DNA from: Nitriliruptoraceae bacterium
GTDB lineage: Bacteria; Actinomycetota; Nitriliruptoria; Nitriliruptorales; Nitriliruptoraceae
Direction of reading: 5' to 3'
Assembly (NCBI GenBank): GCA_007130695.1
Contig: SLRZ01000181.1
Span: 1-41,291 of the forward strand
Length of the DNA stretch: 41,291 bases
A program made the position numbers and the translations under genes. Under the pieces are notes generated by a model. It was not told the origin of the DNA. It did not search any database and saw nothing but the letters and a program-made list of their open reading frames with translations. Of this stretch, positions 14,334 through 21,668 are shown one piece after another; within the stretch, counting starts at the first letter, position 1, and every line of letters begins with the position of its first letter.

Positions 14334-15068
14334 TCACGCCTGCTCTTCGGCGATCAGCCCCAGGCGACCGGCCTCCGCGGCCACCTCGCTCGCCGGCACA
14401 CCGAGGTGCCGGGCGATGCGCTTGCGGGTCGCATACACGTTGCTGCGTGAGGTGCCCAGGCGCACGGCGATCCGGCGGGCGTCCCACCCGGCGCCCAGGA
14501 GCGCGGCGATCTCCCGCTGACGCGCGCTGAGCAGCATGACGGCCTGCTGCTCAGAGGGCTGGGGTCTCCGGCGCGGGGGGGCCTCCAGCCGGGAGAAGCG
14601 GACGGCCAGGGAGCCCTCCCGTCCCGTCTCGAGTTCCGCCAGGCGCCGCAGGAAGTCGCGGATGGTGCGGGCACGCGCGACGCGCTGCTCCTCGTCGACC
14701 GGACGCAGCGCGTCGCTCACGGTCGCCATCAGTTGCTTGAGGTCGAAGGGCTTGGTGACGAACTCCACCGCACCGGAGAGATGCCCGCGGATGATGTCAC
14801 GCTCCCCGGACAGGGCGGTGAGCATGACCACCGGCAGGTCGCGCGTGGCGGGATCCTCCTGCAGCGCGGCGAGGACGCCCCAGCCGTCGAGGCGCGGCAT
14901 CATGACGTCCAGCAGGAGCAGGTCCGGGGGGTCTCGGCGCACGACCTCGAGCCCCTCGACGCCGTCCCGAGCGGTGGTGGCGCGGTAGCCCGCCATCTCG
15001 AGATTGATCGCCACCAGGTCGGCGAGATCCTTCTCGTCCTCGACGACGAGGATGTGCTCACCCGCCAC
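14334..15068 (-). CDS. Response regulator with LuxR-type helix-turn-helix output
   Basis: 244 aa. The receiver domain (1-120) has ILVVEDEKD, the phospho-acceptor Asp in LLLLDVMMPRLDGW, the switch Thr in VMLTALSG and the Lys in EFVTKPFD. A helical linker (about 125-165) leads to a C-terminal HTH, LSARQREIAALLGAGWDARRIAVRLGTSR, of LuxR/FixJ style. The GTG start has GGAGG 5 bases upstream. No histidine kinase is adjacent; the orphan kinase at 1596 is one possible partner. The gene is convergent with the single-domain receiver gene and divergent from trpD. Target genes cannot be inferred. Confidence 0.88.
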   Translation of the reverse strand: MAGEHILVVEDEKDLADLVAINLEMAGYRATTARDGVEGLEVVRRDPPDLLLLDVMMPRLDGWGVLAALQEDPATRDLPVVMLTALSGERDIIRGHLSGAVEFVTKPFDLKQLMATVSDALRPVDEEQRVARARTIRDFLRRLAELETGREGSLAVRFSRLEAPPRRRPQPSEQQAVMLLSARQREIAALLGAGWDARRIAVRLGTSRSNVYATRKRIARHLGVPASEVAAEAGRLGLIAEEQA

Positions 15069-15092
15069 GTTCGCCTCCGGTACGTCGCCGTG

Positions 15093-15098
15093 AAGCTA
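15093..15098 (-). promoter_or_regulatory. Candidate -10 (TAGCTT) for the LuxR-type regulator
   Basis: TAGCTT on the minus strand, 25-30 bases upstream of the GTG start, with the ribosome site in between. Confidence 0.35.
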
Positions 15099-15117
15099 TC
15101 AGGCGCGGTGTGGTCGC

Positions 15118-15123
15118 TACCGT
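15118..15123 (+). promoter_or_regulatory. Candidate -10 (TACCGT) for the trpD operon
   Basis: GCTACCGTGCCG resembles GCTAGCGTGCGG before sepH. It lies 51 bases before the trpD ATG. Confidence 0.35.
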
Positions 15124-15173
15124 GCCGTCCCCAGAACGGGCGGGGTCCGGCCGGTGACGGGCAAGGAGTGACG

Positions 15174-16214
15174 ATGGCGGGTGGGGAGGTCCGGTGGGGC
15201 CCGGTGCTCACGCGGCTGCTGCGGGGGGAACATCTCGGTGAGGACGAGGCCGCCGAGGTGATGGGCGCGCTCATGGCCGGACAGGCGACGGCGGCCCAGA
15301 TCGCCGGGCTGCTGGTCGCACTGGCGGCGAAGGGCGAGGCGCCCTCGGAGATCGCCGGGTTCGTCCGGGCCATGCTCGCCGCCGCGGAGCCGATCGAGGT
15401 CGACGGTGCGCTCGTCGACACCTGCGGGACCGGTGGGGCCGAAGCCGGAGCCTTCAACATCTCCACGCTCGCGGCGCTGGTGGTCGCCGCCGCCGGGCAG
15501 CCGGTGGCCAAGCACGGCAACCGCGCCGCATCGGGCAACTGTGGCAGTGCGGACCTGCTCGAAGCCTTCGGCGTCGAACTCGAACTCGGCGCGGACCAGG
15601 TCGCGACCACCATCCGGGAGCTCGGGATCGGGTTCCTCTACGCGAGGACCTTCCACCCGGCCATGCGTCATGTCGCCCCCGTGCGGGCCGAACTCGGGGT
15701 GCGGACGGTCTTCAACGTCCTCGGCCCGCTCTCCAACCCTGCCCACGCCGCCCACCAGGTGGTCGGGGTCGCGGACGAGCGGCTCGCCGGGGTGATGGCG
15801 GAGGCGCTCGTGCGGCTGGGCAAACGGCATGCACTGGTCTTCCGCGGGGCGGACGGGCTCGACGAGCTGACCACCACGGGCACGAGTCGGGTGTGGGAGG
15901 TCCGGGACGGCCGCGTCATCGAATGGGAACTCGATCCCGCCACGCTCGGCCTCGACGTGGCCACGCCCGCCGACCTGCAGGGCGGCGGGATCGAGACCAA
16001 CGTCGCCATCGCCGAGGACGTGCTGGCCGGTACCGGCGGCCCACGGGCGGACATCGTCGCGCTCAATGCCGCGGCCGCGCTGTACGCCGCCGACCGGGTC
16101 GGGGACCTCCCGGCCGGCATCGACCTGGCGCGGGAGGTCCTGCGCAGCGGCGCGGCGCTAGACCTGCGGGACCGCTGGGTACGTCGCTCCCGCGAGCTGG
16201 CGGGCGGCTCGTGA
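15174..16214 (+). CDS. trpD: Anthranilate phosphoribosyltransferase
   Basis: 346 aa from the ATG at 15174 with AAGGAG 5 bases upstream. TrpD joins anthranilate to PRPP in tryptophan synthesis. Family motifs are DTCGTGGAEAGAFNIST (PRPP/anthranilate glycine-rich loop), VAKHGNRAASGNCGSADLLEA, HPAMRHVAPVRAELGVRTVFN and LGPLSNPA. No other trp gene is in the window, so it is detached from a trp operon. Its stop overlaps the csaA start as GTGA, which in turn overlaps a third gene, so the three form a coupled unit. The N-terminal helical domain and the length are normal. Confidence 0.95.
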   Translation: MAGGEVRWGPVLTRLLRGEHLGEDEAAEVMGALMAGQATAAQIAGLLVALAAKGEAPSEIAGFVRAMLAAAEPIEVDGALVDTCGTGGAEAGAFNISTLAALVVAAAGQPVAKHGNRAASGNCGSADLLEAFGVELELGADQVATTIRELGIGFLYARTFHPAMRHVAPVRAELGVRTVFNVLGPLSNPAHAAHQVVGVADERLAGVMAEALVRLGKRHALVFRGADGLDELTTTGTSRVWEVRDGRVIEWELDPATLGLDVATPADLQGGGIETNVAIAEDVLAGTGGPRADIVALNAAAALYAADRVGDLPAGIDLAREVLRSGAALDLRDRWVRRSRELAGGS

Positions 16215-16609
16215 GCGCGCGGCCCCCGTCATCGCCACCGGGTGGGCCGGCCGAGACGGTGGCGCCGGCCGTGAAACCACCGGTGGGGCCCGAGGACTTC
16301 GCGGCACTGGACCTGCGCGTGGGACGCGTCGTCGCGGCCGAACCGTTCCCGGAGGCACACCGGCCGGCCTACCAGCTCACGGTCGACTTCGGGCCCGGGC
16401 TGGGCCGGTTGCACACCAGTGCCCAGGTGACCAACTATGCGCTCGAGGAGCTGGTGGGTCGCCAGGTCGTGGGTGCCGTCAATCTCGGCACCCGGCGGAT
16501 CGCGGGTTTCGAATCCCAGTTCCTCGTCCTCGGCGGGCTCGCGGCCGACGGCACCGTGGCCCTCCTGCAGCCCGACGGGGAGCTGCCACCGGGCTCGGTG
16601 GTCGCGTGA
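16211..16609 (+). CDS. csaA: CsaA-like tRNA-binding-domain protein
   Basis: 132 aa from a GTG that overlaps the trpD stop. After a Pro-rich 25-residue leader come the EMAP/CsaA OB-fold landmarks: EDFAALDLRVGRVV, TSAQVTNYALEELVG, GAVNLGTRRIAGFESQFLVLGG and LLQPDGELPPG at the end. Bacterial CsaA is a dimeric tRNA-binding or export-related chaperone of about 110 residues. The same fold is appended to some methionyl- and phenylalanyl-tRNA synthetases. The free-standing length and the C-terminal LLQPD motif fit CsaA. The leader is longer than usual. Coupling with trpD probably reflects operon packing rather than pathway. Confidence 0.88.
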   Translation: MSARPPSSPPGGPAETVAPAVKPPVGPEDFAALDLRVGRVVAAEPFPEAHRPAYQLTVDFGPGLGRLHTSAQVTNYALEELVGRQVVGAVNLGTRRIAGFESQFLVLGGLAADGTVALLQPDGELPPGSVVA

Positions 16610-17088
16610 GCACCACACCGCCGGAGGGTGGGCGGGATCCGCGGGAGTTCCTGGCCGGTGAGGCGCCCTACGCGGGCTTCGAGCTCTCGGTGATCGTCGA
16701 CCGTGCCGTCTACGCCCCCGGTCAGGTGGTCCGGATGACGGTGACGGCCGTCAACCAGGGGGAGCGGTTCACCGAACACCACTACCCGGGCTGGCAGCGC
16801 TTCCGCCTGCGGATCGTCGACGAGTTCCACCGCACGGTCGCCGACGCGGAGACCGACCGCCGGGCCGAGCAGGACGCGGTCGACCGGTGGCTGCCGGGGC
16901 AGATGGTCCTCTACCCCCTGTACTGGGCCCAGCACGAGGGCCCGATCGTGCCGGCGTGGTCGGGGCAGGCCCCCGGGCCGCGGGTGCCGCCCGGGCGCTA
17001 CCGGGCCCGGGTGAGCTGGCTCGGACGTGAGCCGGGATCCCGGGGCGAGCCCCCGGAGGCCTCCAGCCCGTCCTTCGAGCTCACCTGA
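16606..17088 (+). CDS. Hypothetical protein, BsuPI-like beta-sandwich
   Basis: 160 aa, GTG start overlapping the csaA stop. The centre (about 22-142) reads as an Ig-like beta domain: VDRAVYAPGQVVRMTVTAVNQG, RFRLRIVDEFHRTVAD, LPGQMVLYPLYW, VPPGRYRARVSWLG. This order of strands resembles the intracellular proteinase inhibitor BsuPI family, but the match is by eye and weak. No signal peptide, membrane helix or catalytic motif is present. The last 30 codons overlap the 3' end of the convergent exonuclease gene by 91 bases. Third gene of the trpD-csaA coupled unit; role unknown. Confidence 0.65.
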   Translation: MSTTPPEGGRDPREFLAGEAPYAGFELSVIVDRAVYAPGQVVRMTVTAVNQGERFTEHHYPGWQRFRLRIVDEFHRTVADAETDRRAEQDAVDRWLPGQMVLYPLYWAQHEGPIVPAWSGQAPGPRVPPGRYRARVSWLGREPGSRGEPPEASSPSFELT

Positions 17089-18836
17089 GCCTTCCTGCGG
17101 CGGGCGACCTTCGCGCCGCTGAGTGCCTGTCGGTCGCGACGCACCTGACGATCGACCCGGCGTGCCTCCTCCACCGCTTCGTGCAGGACCCGGCCGCCGG
17201 CGACCGGCAGACTCCACGGCCCGCTCGTGCGCACCAGCCGGGTCCCGGGGGAGCGGAGCCACGAACGCACCAGTCGGCGTTCCTCGGCGTGCCGGTCGCC
17301 GCCGGGTCCCTCGTGGCCCTCCAGGGGGAGCAGGGCGAGGCCGTCGAGTGCCAGCCGGTCGTCGACCGAGTCGAGGCGTGCGCTCCCGGCCAGCCGCCCG
17401 TACCGGACCACGACGACCTCGGCGGCGTCACCGACCGGGCGCAGCGCCACCAGTTCGGCGATCTCCTCGAGGGCGACGGCCTCGCGTCGGCCCGCCAGCG
17501 TGCGGGCCACGACATGCCGCCGTCGGCGCTGCTCGCCGGCGCGCTCGTAGCGGCCGTCCTCCGCGAGGCCGTGCATCCGGCCCGCGAGCCCCTCGAGGAC
17601 CTCCGTGGGGTCCTCGCAGGCGCGCTCGAAGCGGGCGACGACCTCGGTGTAGGCGTCGGGCGACTGGGTGCCGTCGCACGGCGCGGCGCACCGACCGAGC
17701 TCCTTCAGGACGCACGCCGTGTGGTCCTGGCGTCGGCGCAGCCGCGGTGTGCAGGGGCGCAGACCCGTCGCCTCCTGCAGTGCCTCCCTGGCCTGTTCCG
17801 CCACCCGGCGGGAGGGCAGCGGACCCAGCGTGCGCAGGTGGGCGTCCCCGGGGGCGCGGACGATCGCCAGGCGGGGGAAGGGCTCCCGGGTCAGGGCGAG
17901 ATGCACGGCGCGCTCGGGATGCTTCGAACGACGGTTGAACCGCGGTCGGTGCTCGTGGATGGCACGCAGTTCCCGGACCTCCGCCTCCAGCGGCGTGGGG
18001 GTGACCGTCCAGGTCACCTCGACGGTCGCGCGGACGAGGTCCTCGGTGCGGCGGCGGGGGTCCTGGCCGAAGTAGGTCCGCAGACGGGCGTGCAGGTCGG
18101 CGGCCTTGCCGACGTAGAGGACCTCCCCGTCCTCGCCGACGAACCGGTAGGTGCCGGGCAGACGGGGTGCGTCGCGGACCAGGTCGACCTTGCGGAACGA
18201 GCGCTGCGAGGTGGACCGCGACAGGTCGCGCAGGTCCTCGAGGGTGGTGGCCCCGTAGCTACCCGCGTGCTCGATGAGGCCGTGGAGCACGTCCACGGTG
18301 GCGCGCGCATCCGGCAGCGCCCGGTGCTCCGGTCGGACACGGGAGCGGAAATGGGCCGCCAGGGTCCCCAGCCGGACGTTCCTGACCTCCTCTCGGAGCA
18401 GTCGACGCGCCAGCCGGGCGGTGTCGACGACCACCGGGTCGAAGTCGTCCCCACGGTGGGCGGCGAGGGCGGCCCGGAGGAAGGACACGTCGAAGCGTGC
18501 GTTGTGAGCGACCAGGACCGCGGGGCCGAGGAACTCCAGCAGCGACGGCAGCAACGCCCCGATGCCCGGGGCACCGCGGACCATCCCGTCGGTGATCCCG
18601 GTCACGGCCGTGATGCCGGCCGGGATCGGTCGTCCCGGGTGGACGAGGCTCGCGAACTCACCGAGGACCTCGCCGCCGGCGACCTTGACCGCACCGATCT
18701 CGGTGATGCGGTCCCGGTCGGGGGAGAGTCCGGTCGTCTCGAGATCGAGGACCACGAAGGTGGTCTCGATCAACGGGGTCCCGAGTTCGTCGAGCGCGGG
18801 TTGGCGGGCAGGGGGCCCCGCGAGGGGATGGTCCAC
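16998..18836 (-). CDS. DEDDh exonuclease fused to UvrC-like GIY-YIG nuclease domain
   Basis: 612 aa from the GTG at 18836 (GAAGG about 8 bases upstream). Residues about 25-190 are a DnaQ-type 3'-5' exonuclease: Asp31 and Glu33 (LDLETTGL), Asp116 (HNARFDVSF), His171 and Asp176 (HRALPDARAT). Residues about 222-305 are a GIY-YIG domain (LPGTYRFV, LYVGKA), continuing as UvrC N-terminal half with a Cys-rich segment (CTPRL, GRCAAPC). The UvrC C-terminal endonuclease and HhH domains are absent, as in E. coli Cho. By analogy it would incise damaged DNA 3' of a lesion and degrade the end. Two LexA-like boxes upstream indicate SOS induction. Its 3' end overlaps the convergent hypothetical gene by 91 bases. 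Confidence 0.88.
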   Translation of the reverse strand: MDHPLAGPPARQPALDELGTPLIETTFVVLDLETTGLSPDRDRITEIGAVKVAGGEVLGEFASLVHPGRPIPAGITAVTGITDGMVRGAPGIGALLPSLLEFLGPAVLVAHNARFDVSFLRAALAAHRGDDFDPVVVDTARLARRLLREEVRNVRLGTLAAHFRSRVRPEHRALPDARATVDVLHGLIEHAGSYGATTLEDLRDLSRSTSQRSFRKVDLVRDAPRLPGTYRFVGEDGEVLYVGKAADLHARLRTYFGQDPRRRTEDLVRATVEVTWTVTPTPLEAEVRELRAIHEHRPRFNRRSKHPERAVHLALTREPFPRLAIVRAPGDAHLRTLGPLPSRRVAEQAREALQEATGLRPCTPRLRRRQDHTACVLKELGRCAAPCDGTQSPDAYTEVVARFERACEDPTEVLEGLAGRMHGLAEDGRYERAGEQRRRRHVVARTLAGRREAVALEEIAELVALRPVGDAAEVVVVRYGRLAGSARLDSVDDRLALDGLALLPLEGHEGPGGDRHAEERRLVRSWLRSPGTRLVRTSGPWSLPVAGGRVLHEAVEEARRVDRQVRRDRQALSGAKVARRRKAQVSSKDGLEASGGSPRDPGSRPSQLTRAR

Positions 18837-18855
18837 GTCACGGCCTTCCGCGTAC

Positions 18856-18887
18856 CGAACATTCGTTCGTAGTCGAACGTCCGTTCT
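18856..18887 (-). promoter_or_regulatory. Two tandem LexA-like SOS boxes
   Basis: CGAAC-ATTC-GTTCG (18856-18869) is a perfect dyad matching the Gram-positive SOS box CGAACRNRYGTTYG at 13 of 14 positions. CGAAC-GTCC-GTTCT (18874-18887) is a slightly weaker second copy, centre to centre 18 bp. They lie 20 and 38 bases upstream of the nuclease GTG, where LexA would block transcription. Confidence 0.8.
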
Positions 18888-18972
18888 ACCACAGCGGCGT
18901 GACGTGGGAGCAGCACGTTGGGGCCGTCGAGGGGGCGTGGCGCCGCGCAGAGGCCGACGGGGCCCGTGGACG

Positions 18973-19224
18973 TCAGGCGGCCCGGCGGCGCTCACGCATG
19001 ATGCGACGGCGCTCGCCCTCGCGGGTGCCGCCCCAGATGCCGTACTGCTCGCCGTGGATCAGCGCGTGCTCGAGGCACTCGCGCCGCACCGGGCAGGCGG
19101 CGCACAGTTCGAGGGCCTCCTGCTGCCGGGACTCGTCGAGGGAGAAGAACGTCTCGGCGTCGGCGTCCCTGCAGGCGGCGTCCGCCTGCCAGGAGGTCGG
19201 CTCGGGAACGGCGGCACTCAGCAC
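18973..19224 (-). CDS. WhiB-family [4Fe-4S] transcriptional regulator
   Basis: 83 aa from the GTG at 19224 (GAAAGG about 9 bases upstream). The four cluster cysteines are Cys18, Cys41, Cys44 and Cys50 (CAACPVRREC). The GIWGGT turn (62-67) and a basic C-terminal tail (EGERRRIMRERRRAA) follow. WhiB proteins are confined to actinobacteria and some of their phages and act mostly by binding the primary sigma factor. The subgroup cannot be fixed by eye; the short form with a basic tail suggests a WhiB1/WhiB2-like member. It precedes the SOS-box nuclease gene on the same strand (136-base gap) and diverges from a TetR gene across a 229-base control region. Confidence 0.93.
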   Translation of the reverse strand: MLSAAVPEPTSWQADAACRDADAETFFSLDESRQQEALELCAACPVRRECLEHALIHGEQYGIWGGTREGERRRIMRERRRAA

Positions 19225-19347
19225 GATGGGGGCCTTTCGGGGTCGGTCACGGCGCCTGACCGGCAGCGGCGCGGTCCGGCGGTGGCGGGCCGCGCGGATC
19301 GGCGCAGTACGTTTCGTCTCGTTCCGCCGACCGGTGGGTACGACGGC

Positions 19348-19367
19348 ATGCACGCAGCCTCGTGCAT
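19348..19367. promoter_or_regulatory. Inverted repeat, candidate TetR operator
   Basis: ATGCACG-N6-CGTGCAT, a perfect 7-bp dyad of 20 bp, the size typical for TetR-family operators. It lies between tetR (87 bases upstream of its ATG) and whiB (124 bases upstream). A second, GC-only palindrome GGCCGCGCGGCC is at 19423-19434, nearer the tetR start. Confidence 0.45.
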
Positions 19368-19453
19368 CGGGGCGCGGCCGTCATCGGTCGGGCGGACGGG
19401 GGCGGCACCGGCATGCGGCCGGGGCCGCGCGGCCATGACCCGCCAGCGACGAC

Positions 19454-20068
19454 ATGGATACGCACGTGGAGGAACCGGGTTCCAGCCCCCGCCGTCGCCG
19501 CCGGCGCGAGGAGTTGCTCGCGGCCGCGGGCCGCCGGTTCGTCGCCGACGGCATCCGGCGCACGACCATGGAGGACATCGCCCGCGAGGCGCAGGCCGGC
19601 AAGGCGACCCTCTACCGGCACTTCGCCAACAAGGACGCCGTGATCGATGCCCTCCTCGAACTCGAGGCGGCCCGACTCGAGCGTCGGCTCGACGCCGCGA
19701 TCGCGGAGCACGACGACGCCGCCGGGCGCATCGAGGGGGCGTTCGTCGTCGGCATCGCCTTCTTCGTCGAGCACCCGCTGCTCACCCGTGGCCGCGACGA
19801 GGAACCGGCGCTGCTGCTGCCCCGAATCACCGCCAACGGCGGGCCGCTGGTCGTCCTCGGCCTCGAGCGCTTCACCGGCCTGATCGAACAGGGCGTGGCG
19901 TCGGGTGAACTGCGGTCGGTGGATCCACGGGCCGCCGCCGAGGTCCTCATGCGGCTGATCCTGTCCTACTTCGCCTTCCCGCCCATGCACGTGCGGGTGG
20001 ACGACCCCGAGGAGGCCCGGGCGCTGGCCCGGGCGGTCGTGGCCGGCAACCTCCAGCGGCGCGAGTAG
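19454..20068 (+). CDS. TetR-family transcriptional regulator
   Basis: 204 aa. The N-terminal HTH is typical: RREELLAAAGRRFVADGIRRTTMEDIAREAQAGKATLYRHFANKDAVIDALL (about 17-68), with TTMEDIA and LYRHFANKD as hallmarks. The C-terminal ligand domain (70-200) gives no clue to its inducer. The start codon has no good ribosome site, so a nearby start is possible, but residues before 15 are not part of the fold. The gene diverges from whiB; the dyad at 19348-19367 is a plausible autoregulatory site that could also touch whiB expression. It is convergent with mutM. Confidence 0.88.
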   Translation: MDTHVEEPGSSPRRRRRREELLAAAGRRFVADGIRRTTMEDIAREAQAGKATLYRHFANKDAVIDALLELEAARLERRLDAAIAEHDDAAGRIEGAFVVGIAFFVEHPLLTRGRDEEPALLLPRITANGGPLVVLGLERFTGLIEQGVASGELRSVDPRAAAEVLMRLILSYFAFPPMHVRVDDPEEARALARAVVAGNLQRRE

Positions 20069-20098
20069 GGGCACGTGCCGGGGCGGTGCGGTGACGGG

Positions 20099-20137
20099 CC
20101 GGCCCCGGACGGTGACCCGGCGCAGGAGCGGGGCCGG
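20099..20137. terminator. Candidate bidirectional terminator
   Basis: CCGGCCCC (20099-20106) and GGGGCCGG (20130-20137) form an 8-bp perfect stem with a 23-nt loop, between the convergent tetR and mutM genes. The long loop makes this tentative. Confidence 0.25.
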
Positions 20138-20138
20138 T

Positions 20139-20963
20139 TCAGTGGCGCTGGCAGCGCGGGCAGTAGGTGGTGCCCCGGGCGGCGACGACGGCACCCCGCA
20201 GGATCGTGGCGCACCGGGGACAGGGCAGGCCGGCGCGCCCGTAGGCGTCGAGGAAGTCGGCGTTGCGCCCGCTCTCGCCGTTGACCATCTGGTAGTCGCG
20301 GAACGTGGTCCCCTCGCGCTCGATGGAGGAGGCCAGCACCTCCCGGACGGCCGCGTGCAGCCGGTGGGCACGAGTGCGGCCCACCCGCCGGGAGGCCGGA
20401 TGGATCCGGGAACGCCACAGCGCCTCGTCCGCGTAGATGTTGCCCACGCCCGCGACCAGCCGCTGGTTGAGCAGTGCGGCCTTGACGGGGGCGTTCGTGC
20501 GCGACAGTCCGGCCGCGAACGCGTCGGGGTCGAAGTCGTCGGTGAGCGGCTCCGGTCCGAGCCACACGAGCGTGGGCACCCGCCCGACGTAGTCGCCGGC
20601 GGGGACCACGGAGACGCGTCCGAACCGACGGGGGTCGGTGAACCGCAGGCTGCGGCCGTCGTCGAGGTCCAGGCGGGCCCGCAGGTGCGGGCTCGCGGGC
20701 GCCGCCAGTTGCAGGATGCGGAACGATCCGGTCATGCCGAGATGCAGGACGAGCTCGAGCGGCCCGTCGGGGCCCTCGTCGAGCGGACAGAGCAGGAACT
20801 TCCCCCGCCTCGTCACGTCGGTGATCCGGCGGCCATGGACCAGGCCCACGTCGGAGAAGCGCTGCTGGGGATGGGGGTCCCACCACACGTCGACGACCGT
20901 CCGTCCGACGAGCTCCGGTGAGAGCTGACGGCGGACCGACTCGACCTCGGGCAGTTCCGGCAC
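20139..20963 (-). CDS. mutM: Formamidopyrimidine-DNA glycosylase
   Basis: 274 aa. The N-terminal PELPEVE supplies the catalytic Pro (after Met removal) and Glu. TRRGKFLL carries the conserved Lys55, LHLGMTGSF and FTDPRRFG follow, and VAGVGNIYADEAL is the helix-two-turn-helix. The C-terminal zinc finger is CPRC...YCPRC. The enzyme removes 8-oxoguanine and formamidopyrimidines and nicks the site. Fpg is favoured over Nei because of PELPEVE and KFLL. The GTG start has no ribosome site, but TACCCT lies 7 bases upstream, suggesting a leaderless message. No other repair gene is cotranscribed. Confidence 0.95.
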   Translation of the reverse strand: MPELPEVESVRRQLSPELVGRTVVDVWWDPHPQQRFSDVGLVHGRRITDVTRRGKFLLCPLDEGPDGPLELVLHLGMTGSFRILQLAAPASPHLRARLDLDDGRSLRFTDPRRFGRVSVVPAGDYVGRVPTLVWLGPEPLTDDFDPDAFAAGLSRTNAPVKAALLNQRLVAGVGNIYADEALWRSRIHPASRRVGRTRAHRLHAAVREVLASSIEREGTTFRDYQMVNGESGRNADFLDAYGRAGLPCPRCATILRGAVVAARGTTYCPRCQRH

Positions 20964-20970
20964 GGCGGGC

Positions 20971-20976
20971 AGGGTA
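20971..20976 (-). promoter_or_regulatory. Candidate -10 (TACCCT) for leaderless mutM
   Basis: TACCCT on the minus strand ends 7 bases before the mutM GTG, so transcription would start at or next to the start codon. This agrees with the missing ribosome site. Confidence 0.4.
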
Positions 20977-20991
20977 CGCCGGTGGCGGCGT

Positions 20992-20997
20992 TACGCT
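20992..20997 (+). promoter_or_regulatory. Candidate -10 (TACGCT) for the DUF309 operon
   Basis: TACGCT lies 45 bases before the ATG at 21043, which has AGGAG. It is back to back with the mutM element. Confidence 0.4.
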
Positions 20998-21042
20998 GCC
21001 CCACGCACCGCTCAGGTGTCGCCACGACCCCCAGGAGCCAGC

Positions 21043-21657
21043 ATGCCCGGCGAGGACCGTGACCGCCGCGCCGACGGGCGGCCGGAGAACGCCAGGCCGC
21101 GCGACCGCACCGGGCGGCCACTGCCCTACGACACCGACGAGCCCGAACTGCTCGAGGAGTGGGAGTACGACACCGTCGAGGAGGCGCTCGAGCTGGGTGT
21201 GTGGTTGTGGAACCAGCAGCGGCTGTTCGAGGCCCACGAGTGCCTCGAGGACGTCTGGCACGCCGCACCGGAGGACGACCGGGACTTCTGGCAGGGGGTG
21301 ATCCAGGTCGCGGTCGCGGGGGTCCACGACCAGCGCGGCAACCCGACCGGCGCCGCGGCGCTGCTCGACCGTGCGCGTGCGCGGCTCGAGCCGTACCCGG
21401 CGGTGCACCGGGGCGTCGACGTGGCCACGCTCATCGACCACGCACGCACCGCGGCGTCGCGCGCCCGCGAGGAGGGTGCCGCCGGCCCGCCCCCGGCGTT
21501 CCCGGCGCAGCAGGACGGACCGTGGTTCGCCACCGGGCCGGACGCCACCGGACCGGCCGACGAGCCCACACCGGTGCCCGACGGGGAGGCCTGGGAGGCG
21601 GCCCGACGACCACGAAGCCCCCGCCAGCGCTCCGGCGCCTCCCCGCTCGGCGACTAG
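21043..21657 (+). CDS. DUF309-domain protein
   Basis: 204 aa from the ATG at 21043 (AGGAG 5 bases upstream). The DUF309 core is residues about 45-130: ALELGVWLWNQQRLFEAHECLEDVWH, with the FEAHE(x)LE(x)VW signature, then FWQGVIQVAVAGVHDQRGNPTGA. It is a small all-helical domain with conserved His and Glu and no established reaction. A charged N-terminal segment and a disordered Pro-rich tail (after about 145) flank it. It heads a plus-strand run with a zinc-ribbon protein (11-base gap) and an NYN-nuclease gene. The neighbours suggest an RNA-related role, but that is only association. Confidence 0.85.
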   Translation: MPGEDRDRRADGRPENARPRDRTGRPLPYDTDEPELLEEWEYDTVEEALELGVWLWNQQRLFEAHECLEDVWHAAPEDDRDFWQGVIQVAVAGVHDQRGNPTGAAALLDRARARLEPYPAVHRGVDVATLIDHARTAASRAREEGAAGPPPAFPAQQDGPWFATGPDATGPADEPTPVPDGEAWEAARRPRSPRQRSGASPLGD

Positions 21658-21668
21658 AGGAGAACGAC

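Noticed and set aside
18837-18995. N-terminal extension of the DEDDh/UvrC-like protein
   Set aside because: It would translate through the LexA-like boxes and into whiB, and has no ribosome site. The GTG at 18836 with GAAGG is preferred.
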